NCBI GenBank assembly: GCA_024639415.1
Contig: JAHEIK010000307.1
Coordinates: 1 to 5,136 of the forward strand
Reading direction: 5' to 3'
Length of the DNA: 5,136 nt
From: Planctomycetota bacterium
GTDB lineage: Bacteria > Planctomycetota > PLA2 > JAEUHO01
In this document: piece after piece, positions 1 to 5,136 of the stretch
Position numbering within the stretch: position 1 is the first letter of the stretch
Layout: each line of letters begins with the position of its first letter
The notes under the pieces: generated by a model
Seen by the model: only the letters and a program-made list of their open reading frames with translations
Databases searched by the model: none
Told to the model about the DNA's origin: nothing
Made by a program: the position numbers and the translations under genes

Positions 1-1
1 C

Positions 2-616
2 TACACGTTCGAGACGTTCGGCGCGGCGCAGCTTCTCGACAAGGTGTTCTTCGTCGAAGGCAAGCCGCGCTTGACCACGTGTACGCCGACGCATCGCGTC
101 GGCCTGGGGATGCTGGCCGAGCTCGCGGGCAACTACGAGCTCGCCATCAAGCAGTACATGGCAGCCAAGGGCGGCGCCGACGCGGAACTGACGCAGGCCA
201 TCGACGAGCGACTGAGGCACGCCGCCTCGGAGCGTCAGGCCGCCGAGAAGTACCTCGCGATCGTACGCTTCCTCGAGCAGGCCGAGGCGTGGGCTCGACT
301 CACAGAGCAGCGGCTGGCCGAGAACAACGCCAAGCCCGGCACCCTGACCGACGAAGAGCGCGCCCTCATCGAGAACGAAGAAGGGCCCCGCTTCGAGAAG
401 GACCTGCAGAGCTTCCAGGGCATGCGCACCGAGCTCATGCAAGAGGCCAAGCTCGCCCAGACGACCTGGGGCAGCGCGCTACGCGACCGGGTCCACCCCG
501 ACGTGAAGTACGCCGGAGAGCGCTGGCCGGTCGTCAAGAAGCTGCAGCCGCGGCGCGAGCCGGAGGTGCCGCCCAAGAAGGCCGACGTCCCGAAGAAGGG
601 CGACGAGAAGAAGTAG
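2..616 (+). CDS. Unrecognised charged helical protein, 3' part (possible TPR-like)
   Basis: The frame is open from the left edge (first complete codon at base 2) to TAG at 614-616, giving 204 visible residues. The true start lies outside the window. A GTG at 44 has no special claim, because the frame continues upstream of it. I do not recognise the family. An early stretch, LAELAGNYELAIKQYMAAKG (visible residues about 39-58), has the helix-turn-helix look of a tetratricopeptide repeat. It is followed by about 100 residues rich in Glu, Ala, Arg and Gln that would form long amphipathic helices or a coiled coil. The C-terminus is a low-complexity Lys/Pro/Glu tail ending KKADVPKKGDEKK. No membrane segment is visible in this part. 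The DUF167 gene starts 11 bases after the stop, so the two are probably co-transcribed. It may be the end of a TPR-containing lipoprotein or periplasmic protein, but that is only a guess. The frame is certain and the function unknown. Confidence 0.75.
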   Translation, partial: YTFETFGAAQLLDKVFFVEGKPRLTTCTPTHRVGLGMLAELAGNYELAIKQYMAAKGGADAELTQAIDERLRHAASERQAAEKYLAIVRFLEQAEAWARLTEQRLAENNAKPGTLTDEERALIENEEGPRFEKDLQSFQGMRTELMQEAKLAQTTWGSALRDRVHPDVKYAGERWPVVKKLQPRREPEVPPKKADVPKKGDEKK

Positions 617-627
617 CGGCGGCGCAG

Positions 628-936
628 GTGACGCACGCCCCCATCGAGTCGCGGCCCGCAGCGGACGGTGGCGCGGCGGCGCACGTGCATCTCAAGGTCG
701 TTCCGGGCGCGTCGCGCGCAGCGATCGCCGGCGTCTACGGGGAGCGGCTCAAGGTGCGCGTCACGGCACCGGCGGAGTCGGGCAAGGCCAACAAGGCCGT
801 GCTGCGGCTGCTGGCGGGTGCATTGGACGTGCCGGTGCAGGCGCTCGAGATCCTGCGCGGGGCGAGCAGTCCGCTGAAGACGGTGGCGGTCGAGGGGATC
901 ACGGCTGCCGAGGTGGAGCAACGGTTGTTGGCGTGA
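628..936 (+). CDS. DUF167 / YggU family protein
   Basis: A 102-residue protein that matches the small DUF167 (YggU; human C15orf40-like) family, whose members are usually about 75-100 residues and whose biochemical role is not established. The family pattern is clear. It begins with strand HLKVVPGASRAAIAG (residues 21-35), then LKVRVTAPAESGKAN (41-55) containing the conserved Gly-Lys-Ala-Asn, then helix LLAGALDVP, and ends with VQALEILRGASSPLKTVAV (70-88) containing the Gly..Ser..Lys turn. GTG at 628 is chosen as the start because it lies just after the upstream stop at 616. GTG at 685 would give an 83-residue protein starting right at the domain and is a real alternative, since neither has a strong Shine-Dalgarno sequence. 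It stops at TGA 934-936, facing the convergent minus-strand gene. Family assignment is confident; the exact start is not. Confidence 0.88.
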   Translation: MTHAPIESRPAADGGAAAHVHLKVVPGASRAAIAGVYGERLKVRVTAPAESGKANKAVLRLLAGALDVPVQALEILRGASSPLKTVAVEGITAAEVEQRLLA

Positions 937-949
937 GTGCGCGGGGCGG

Positions 950-1013
950 GTGACGCGGACGGGTGGCGGGGACGCCGGGAACGCAGGCGGGCACGTTCAC
1001 GTTCACGGGGAAG
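950..1013 (+). repeat. Hexamer-type intergenic repeat, copy A
   Basis: This lies in the gap between two convergent genes (937-1035). It is an array of degenerate six-base steps of the form NNNACG, clearest at the 3' end as GGCACG, TTCACG, TTCACG, then GGGAAG. Bases 976-1013 match 4333-4370 (copy C) over 38 bases with a single difference (G987 versus A4344). Such identity between two noncoding stretches more than 3 kb apart indicates a dispersed repeat family rather than chance GC-rich similarity. No gene is apparent in it. The rest of the gap holds nothing I can name, and no convincing shared terminator hairpin was found. Confidence 0.8.
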
Positions 1014-1035
1014 AGGCATCTGGTGGCCGTACGGG

Positions 1036-3546
1036 TTACCTCACCCACCGCTCGATGTCCGGGCGCACCCGGTGCGGAACACAGCGGATGAAGCCCGAGA
1101 GCGCCCGCCCACGTAGCTCGTGCCCACCCACCGTCGGCGCGGTCGCCAAGTCGTAGAGATGCGCCCCGCCCTCGACGAAGCGCTTGCGGCTGGGCGAGAG
1201 GCCCTCCAAGAAGGGATCGTCCTCGATGCGCAGCAGGCGCCGCTCGAACTCGGCCAGCGCACGTCCCTTGAACGACTGCGCCCGCCCGGCGGCCCGCTCG
1301 CGCTGTGCGATGGGCGCCTCGAACTCGATCCACGGCATGTCGTCCGTGATCCTGCGCGCGCCGGCAAGCTCCTCGCGCACCAAGGCCAGCCGGCCGGCGT
1401 AGAGCAGGAAGGGCAGGGACGCAACCGACGGTCCCTCCTGCAGCGCGCCACGCTTCTCCAAGCGCTCCCACGCCCGCGCCGTGGCGTCGCCGTCCCAGGC
1501 GCCGGGCGACTTGTGCCCGACGAGCGCCACGATCGGACGGCGGCCGAAGAAGTCGCCGCGCCACAGCGTCGCGTCGGGGAAGACCTCGAGGAAACTGCGC
1601 GCGATGCCGCGGAACGCCTCCTCGCTCAACTGGTAGAGCGGCAGCCACTGGCAGAAGAGCCCGCTCGGCGTGAGGCGAGCCTGCACCGCTTCGAACTGCT
1701 CGACGGTGTAGAGCAGCGCCGTGCCGCGGCGCCACGGCAGGAACAAGTCCCCAACCACGACGTCGTAGGTCTCACGCGAGCCGAGCAGCACGGTGCGCCC
1801 GTCCTCCACCACGATGCTCGCCCGCGGATCCTCGAAGAGGCCGCTGGTCCAGGGACCGAAGTGCTCACGCGTCGCGCGCACGGCCTCGGGTACGATCTCC
1901 GCCACGCGCACACGCTTGACGTCGTGCTGCAGCGCGGCACCGGCCGTGATGCCCGACCCCAGCCCGAGGAAGAAGACGCGCTTCGGGGATGGATGCAGGC
2001 AGAGCGGGATGTGGGCCTGGTACTCCTCCCAGCGCGGCTCCGACGTGCCGCCCAGGGTGTAGCTGTTGTTGAACTTCAGCTTCAGGTCCCCGCGGCGATC
2101 CACCACCAGGACCGTGCCGGAGCCCCCCTCGTACAAGGCGAGCACGCGCTCGCCCTTGCGCGCGTTCCAGTGCCGCGCTTCGTCGCGACCGGCCCAGGCA
2201 ACGATCAATACGCCGGCGCAGAGCGCCAGGGCCGCGGCGCGCAGGAGCGGCGCCGAGCGGGCACAGGCAGCCGCGACGAGCAGGTAGAGCGCGCCCACCA
2301 GCGCGAGACTGCCCCACAAGCCGATCAGGCCGGGGAGCACGAAGCCCGCGGCGACGGCGCCCAACAGCGCTCCGGCGGTGTTGACGGCAAGCAGGCGCCC
2401 CAGGCGCGCGCCGGCCGCCTCCGTGCCGCGGCGCAACTCCTCCAAGCGCACGACGTACGGGAACACCGTTCCGAGCAGCACCGCGGCGGGCAGCACGCAC
2501 ACGCCCAGGACCGCCAGGTTGGCGAGTACGTACTCGCCCCATGCGGTCCCCGCGCCCACGGCGCCGGGATGCTCCACCCGGAGCCAGAAGATGTAGGGGG
2601 TGGCCGCCACGCTCACGCCTGTGAGCACGAGCAGGATCAGCAGGACGCGCTCGCCCGTGCCGCGGCGACGTGCGATGGCCCGCGCGATCCCCGCGCCGAT
2701 CACGAGCGCCAAGAGGAAGACCGTCACGACGGCCGCGAAGGTGTAGACGCTGTTCTGGAAGGCCAGGGCGACCATGCGCGTCCACAGCACCTCGAGGGCC
2801 AGCGCCCCGAAGCCCGACACGCCGGCGAGCAGCAGGAGTCGGGGAGCGACGCCGCCGTCCGCAGCCTGCTCCGGGGGCGCCGACTCATCCCGCTCCATGC
2901 TGCGACTGCGCCAGGCCGCGGCCAGGCCGACGAGGATGCTGACGGCCATGGCGACGCCGTAGGCACCGCGGTAGCCGAGCGCGCGGGGCAGGAAGAAGCC
3001 CGCTGCGAACGCCCCGACCATCGCGCCTGCCGTGTTCACGGCGTAGAGCAGCACGCCGCCCCGGGCAAGGCCGCGTCCCCTGCGTGCGGCGAGTTCGGCG
3101 AGCACGGGCAGCGTCCCGCCCATCAGGAAGGTCGGCAGGCCGAGCACGAGCGCCGCGAGCAGGAACTTGGCGACGAGGAACGCCGGGGACTGCCCGCCGA
3201 GCACGTCGTACAGCGGCGCGAAGAGCGCGCGGTACAGCGGCAGGAGCACGAACACGAGCAGCGCACTCACCGCGATGCCCAGCTCGAGGCGCGCGAAGGC
3301 GCCCAGCGGGCGCCGCATGGCTACGCTGCGCCTGCCCAGCCACCAGCTCCCCAGCGCGAGCCCCAGGAAGAACACCGCCAGCGTCGTGGCGGAGGCGTGC
3401 GTCGTGTTCCCGAACAGCAGGCCCAGCTCGCGCTGCCACAGGACCTGGTAGGTCAGCCCGGCGAAGCCCGAGAAGAAGAACAGCAGCGCCGGGAACAGGA
3501 GGCTCCCTGCGCCGCGCTCGCCCGGGCGATCAGACGCGGGTGCCAC
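1036..3546 (-). CDS. Fused multi-spanning membrane protein / spermidine-synthase-like methyltransferase-fold protein
   Basis: 836 residues, GTG start at 3546-3544, TAA stop at 1038-1036. Residues about 15-452 are a membrane domain with roughly 12-13 hydrophobic segments. It has a visible two-fold repeat: SGFAGLTYQVLW (26-37) recurs as SGFGALALEVLW (244-255), and AVNTAGAMVGAFAAGFFLP (169-187) as AVNTAGALLGAVAAGFVLP (387-405). Residues about 465-745 are a cytosolic Rossmann domain like spermidine synthase. It contains AHIPLCLHPSPKRV (511-524), nucleotide-binding loop GLGSG (528-532), ribose-binding Glu550, DG at 582-583, GDLFLPW (599-605), FCQW (631-634) and TDDMPWIEFEAP (734-745). A further tail of about 90 residues is unassigned. 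The GGGDG aspartate is Ser531, and the catalytic Asp of the DxxDP motif aligns with Leu603, so polyamine synthesis is doubtful. The first 17 bases overlap the end of tdk, which suggests coupled translation. The fused architecture is known; its substrate here is not. Confidence 0.9.
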   Translation of the reverse strand: MAPASDRPGERGAGSLLFPALLFFFSGFAGLTYQVLWQRELGLLFGNTTHASATTLAVFFLGLALGSWWLGRRSVAMRRPLGAFARLELGIAVSALLVFVLLPLYRALFAPLYDVLGGQSPAFLVAKFLLAALVLGLPTFLMGGTLPVLAELAARRGRGLARGGVLLYAVNTAGAMVGAFAAGFFLPRALGYRGAYGVAMAVSILVGLAAAWRSRSMERDESAPPEQAADGGVAPRLLLLAGVSGFGALALEVLWTRMVALAFQNSVYTFAAVVTVFLLALVIGAGIARAIARRRGTGERVLLILLVLTGVSVAATPYIFWLRVEHPGAVGAGTAWGEYVLANLAVLGVCVLPAAVLLGTVFPYVVRLEELRRGTEAAGARLGRLLAVNTAGALLGAVAAGFVLPGLIGLWGSLALVGALYLLVAAACARSAPLLRAAALALCAGVLIVAWAGRDEARHWNARKGERVLALYEGGSGTVLVVDRRGDLKLKFNNSYTLGGTSEPRWEEYQAHIPLCLHPSPKRVFFLGLGSGITAGAALQHDVKRVRVAEIVPEAVRATREHFGPWTSGLFEDPRASIVVEDGRTVLLGSRETYDVVVGDLFLPWRRGTALLYTVEQFEAVQARLTPSGLFCQWLPLYQLSEEAFRGIARSFLEVFPDATLWRGDFFGRRPIVALVGHKSPGAWDGDATARAWERLEKRGALQEGPSVASLPFLLYAGRLALVREELAGARRITDDMPWIEFEAPIAQRERAAGRAQSFKGRALAEFERRLLRIEDDPFLEGLSPSRKRFVEGGAHLYDLATAPTVGGHELRGRALSGFIRCVPHRVRPDIERWVR

Positions 3547-4159
3547 CGGTCGCCACGCTCGCCTCGCCGTCGGTCAGGGCCTCGGGCGTCGTCCCCGCGG
3601 CCAGTTGCTCGTGGTAGTGGCGGTAGCAGACTGCCTGGTAGCGCTCCTCCGCACCCAGCTGACGGCTGGGGCCCTCCAAGCTGGCGACGCCGTCGACGAA
3701 CTTGAGATTGAGCGTGGCCTTGCGGTTGCACCACGCGCAGGTCGTCTTGATCTCCTCGATGCTGTCGGCGAGTTCCAGCAGGCGCCGCGAGCCTTCGAAG
3801 AGGCGCGAGCGGAAGTCCGAGCGCAGCCCGTAGCAGATGACGGGCACGCCTAGCGCTCGTGTCCACTCGCGCAGCGCCTCGACCTGCGCTTCGGTCAGGA
3901 ACTGGGCTTCGTCCACGAGGACGCAGTCCGCCTCCGCCGCGATGTGGGCCGAAGGGACCTCGCCCTCGGCCAGGACGCGGTCGGCCGAGCGCTTGAGCCC
4001 GGCCCGCGAGACGATCTCCACCGCGCTGAAGCGTGTGTCGAAGGCGGGCTTCAGGACGAGGACCCGCTTGCCCTGGCGCTCGTACTGGTGGGCCACGGCC
4101 AGGAGGTTCAGCGTCTTGGCGCTGCCGACGGCACCGTAGCGAAAGTAGAGCTTGGCCAT
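3530..4159 (-). CDS. tdk: Thymidine kinase (type II)
   Basis: 209 residues, ATG at 4159-4157, TGA at 3532-3530. It phosphorylates thymidine (and deoxyuridine) to the monophosphate with ATP in the cytosol, for nucleotide salvage. Family landmarks run in order. MAKLYFRYGAVGSAKT (1-16) holds the P-loop, in the GSAKT form rather than GSGKS/T. DEAQF (83-87) carries the catalytic base Glu84. YGLRSDFR (110-117) follows. The zinc-ribbon ligands are Cys141 and Cys144, then Cys178 and probably His181 in CYRHY. The lasso segment is ERYQAV (172-177). Length is normal for bacterial tdk. The frame is open upstream to 4363, but that stretch is repeat sequence, and MAKLYFRY is the standard family N-terminus, so this ATG is the start. 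No Shine-Dalgarno sequence sits at normal spacing; a small hairpin lies just upstream. The fused membrane gene follows with a 17-base overlap. Confidence 0.96.
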   Translation of the reverse strand: MAKLYFRYGAVGSAKTLNLLAVAHQYERQGKRVLVLKPAFDTRFSAVEIVSRAGLKRSADRVLAEGEVPSAHIAAEADCVLVDEAQFLTEAQVEALREWTRALGVPVICYGLRSDFRSRLFEGSRRLLELADSIEEIKTTCAWCNRKATLNLKFVDGVASLEGPSRQLGAEERYQAVCYRHYHEQLAAGTTPEALTDGEASVATGGTRV

Positions 4160-4163
4160 GACA

Positions 4164-4186
4164 GGAGCGTACGGGCTCCATCCCCC
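4164..4186 (-). promoter_or_regulatory. Leader hairpin upstream of the tdk start, with a G-rich element
   Basis: In the tdk leader, GGAGC (4179-4175) can pair with GCTCC (4168-4164) around a six-base loop, ending four bases before the ATG. A G-rich element GGGGGA (4186-4181) lies just outside the stem. In linear form it is too far from the ATG for a Shine-Dalgarno sequence. With the hairpin folded it would come within about five or six bases of the start. No other purine-rich ribosome site is present. The stem is short, so this is suggestive only. Confidence 0.25.
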
Positions 4187-4196
4187 AGTGTCCCAA

Positions 4197-4256
4197 CCCG
4201 TGAACGTGAACGTCTGCGTGCCCGTCACCGACGTGCCCGTTGCCCGTGCCCGTGCC
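4197..4256 (-). repeat. Hexamer-type intergenic repeat, copy B (inverted relative to A and C)
   Basis: Read on the plus strand, this is a run of CGTNNN steps: CGTGAA twice from 4199, then CGTCTG, CGTGCC, CGTCAC and further CGTGCC-like units to 4256. That is the reverse complement of the NNNACG pattern of copies A and C. Bases 4197-4213 are an exact 17-base inverted match to 4350-4366. Further in, CGACGTGCCCGTT (4229-4241) also matches the inverted copy C, offset by a small insertion. It occupies part of the 229-base gap upstream of tdk and has no coding evidence of its own. Confidence 0.75.
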
Positions 4257-4280
4257 GCTGCCCGCACGCCGCGGTGTGTC

Positions 4281-4370
4281 GGGCAGAGGCACGGGCAGAG
4301 GCACGGAGACGGAGAACGGAGAACGGGCACGTCGGGAACGCAGACGGGCACGTTCACGTTCACGGGGAAG
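4281..4370 (+). repeat. Hexamer-type intergenic repeat, copy C, with short tandem repeats
   Basis: This begins with two perfect tandem copies of GGGCAGAGGCAC (4281-4292 and 4293-4304). Next come GGAGAC and two copies of GGAGAAC (4311-4317, 4318-4324), then NNNACG steps ending TTCACG, TTCACG, GGGAAG at 4370. Bases 4333-4370 match copy A with one difference. With copy B it forms an imperfect inverted repeat spanning 4197-4366. Its right end runs into the hairpin at the stop codon of the proline dehydrogenase gene. Confidence 0.75.
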
Positions 4371-4389
4371 GCGCAGCACGCTGCGCCTT
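4368..4389 (-). terminator. Strong palindromic hairpin at the end of the proline dehydrogenase gene, possible terminator
   Basis: AAGGCGCAGC (4368-4377) and GCTGCGCCTT (4380-4389) are perfect inverted complements separated by two bases. With a realistic four-base loop this gives a nine-pair, GC-rich stem. On the minus-strand transcript it starts at the last base of the TGA stop codon (4391-4389). No run of U follows, so it would be a non-canonical terminator or a 3'-end protecting structure. Position and stability support a transcript-end role, but termination is inferred. Confidence 0.45.
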
Positions 4390-5136
4390 CACGCCCGCTG
4401 GGCTTTTGCCAGGTTCCGCAGCACCAGCCACATCATGCTCGGGCTCTCGCGCATCCGGCGTCGCAGGTAGGCGGTCGCGTCGTCCCAGCTCATGGCAAAC
4501 GGCACGTAGAGCCGGAAGGGCACCACGACCCCGAAGTCGCCGGCCATCAGGCGGCGGGCGAACGGCCGGCGCGGGACGCCGAGCAACATCTGGATCTCGC
4601 AGCGGTCAGGCGCCTTGGGGGCGACCTCGCGCAGGAAGCGCTCCAGCGCCGGCTCGTCGTGCGTGCCGAACTCGACGCGGGCGCCGCGCTCCAGCAGCAC
4701 GGAGGCGTAGTCGACCATGCGGTCCTTCATGACCCGCTTGTCGAGGACGGCGACCTCCTCCGGCTCCGGGTAGATCCCGATTACGAGGCGCAGGCGCATG
4801 CCGGGCGGGATCCGCTCGAGGTCCGCTTCCGTGCGGTTCAGCCGCGTCTGGAGCACCGTGCCCACGTCGATGCCGCGCCCGTAGAGGTCGATGGCCCAGT
4901 CCAGCGTGAGGTCCGTCCAAGGGCGGTCCTCCATGTCGATCGTGATGGCCACGCCGCGCTCGTGCGCGCGCTCGGCCAGCACCTCGAGGTGCGCAAAGGC
5001 GCTCTCACGATCCGAGCAGGTGAACGCGGAGGGCTTCACGGACACGCTCGGCCGGGTCGCCCCATCGGCGAAGCGGGCCTCGGCCCCGATCCGGTCAATC
5101 AGGCGCTCGTAGGTGGCGACGTTCTTGATGACCTGG
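4389..5136 (-). CDS. Proline dehydrogenase family protein, N-terminus beyond the window
   Basis: The frame is open from the right edge to TGA at 4391-4389, giving 248 visible residues. Monofunctional members are about 300 residues, so roughly the first 50-60 are missing. The GTG at 5045 is not the start: it lies inside the conserved strand VSVKPSAF (visible 31-38), and coding sequence continues upstream of it. The family oxidises L-proline to pyrroline-5-carboxylate with FAD and passes electrons to the respiratory quinone pool. Family motifs run in barrel order: VKPSA, AITIDMED (63-70), the Gln of VLQTRLNR, RLVIGIYPEP (116-125), FGTHDE, CEIQMLLGV, then LYVPF and YLRRRMRE (223-230). The last carries the paired arginines that bind the proline carboxylate in PutA. 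The usual Lys of RLVKGAY is Ile here. I cannot tell whether it is standalone or the end of a longer protein; no aldehyde dehydrogenase domain follows it. Confidence 0.87.
   Translation of the reverse strand, partial: QVIKNVATYERLIDRIGAEARFADGATRPSVSVKPSAFTCSDRESAFAHLEVLAERAHERGVAITIDMEDRPWTDLTLDWAIDLYGRGIDVGTVLQTRLNRTEADLERIPPGMRLRLVIGIYPEPEEVAVLDKRVMKDRMVDYASVLLERGARVEFGTHDEPALERFLREVAPKAPDRCEIQMLLGVPRRPFARRLMAGDFGVVVPFRLYVPFAMSWDDATAYLRRRMRESPSMMWLVLRNLAKAQRA

Noticed and set aside
79..627. A long N-terminal extension of the DUF167 protein in the same open frame
   Set aside because: It is Arg/Ala-rich shadow sequence that overlaps the upstream gene in another frame. DUF167 proteins are about 75-100 residues.
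1120..3705. A very long open frame on the plus strand (861 codons) antisense to the fused membrane gene
   Set aside because: It is a shadow caused by high GC and biased third positions. Its translation is low-complexity Arg/Gln/Glu/Ala/His with no domain, whereas the minus strand shows clear membrane segments and enzyme motifs.
4112..4135. Degenerate P-loop (GSAKT) as a sign of an inactive thymidine kinase
   Set aside because: The P-loop lysine and threonine are retained, and to my recollection the GSAKT form occurs in other bacterial thymidine kinases. The catalytic Glu84 and zinc ligands are also intact.
4160..4363. An N-terminal extension of thymidine kinase starting near 4363
   Set aside because: The extension translates the hexamer repeat (alternating Val/Asn/Pro/Cys), while the known family N-terminus begins exactly at the ATG at 4159.
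4197..4370. CRISPR array or phage attachment site
   Set aside because: The units are degenerate six-base steps with no unique spacers, two blocks are inverted, and no cas, integrase or tRNA gene is present.
3944..4732. Open frame on the plus strand covering parts of tdk, the gap and the proline dehydrogenase gene
   Set aside because: It lies antisense to two recognised genes and reads through repeats as an Arg/Ala/Gly-rich peptide with no family resemblance.

Overview
This is a very GC-rich bacterial window (around 70% G+C by eye) with five protein-coding genes. Two run off the ends. Codon third positions are strongly G/C, so almost every gene has a long open shadow frame on the opposite strand. 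Nothing in it fixes the taxon. The GC content, the intergenic arrays of a degenerate hexamer, and the membrane-fused spermidine-synthase-like protein would suit a Planctomycetota or Myxococcota genome, but that is a guess.

Layout. Positions 2-616 (+) hold the 3' part of an unrecognised, charged, helical, possibly TPR-like protein. It is followed after 11 bases by a DUF167/YggU-family gene (628-936, +). A convergent gap of about 100 bases (937-1035) carries the first copy of a hexamer-type repeat. On the minus strand, read 5'->3', come a proline dehydrogenase that begins beyond the right edge (5136-4389), a 229-base gap with two inverted copies of the same repeat (4160-4388), a type II thymidine kinase (4159-3530), and a large fused membrane/spermidine-synthase-like protein (3546-1036). 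The last gene overlaps the kinase gene by 17 bases.

How the genes relate. The thymidine kinase (nucleotide salvage) and the fused membrane protein are very probably co-transcribed and translationally coupled. No shared pathway is evident. The proline dehydrogenase is probably a separate unit, because a hairpin at its stop codon and the repeat block lie between it and the kinase. The window looks like ordinary chromosomal housekeeping plus a dispersed repeat family. I see no defence system, mobile element gene, CRISPR array or RNA gene.

The most interesting items are the three-copy hexamer repeat, two copies of which can form one long stem-loop, and the spermidine-synthase-like domain. By my alignment that domain lacks both the catalytic aspartate and the GGGDG aspartate of true aminopropyltransferases.
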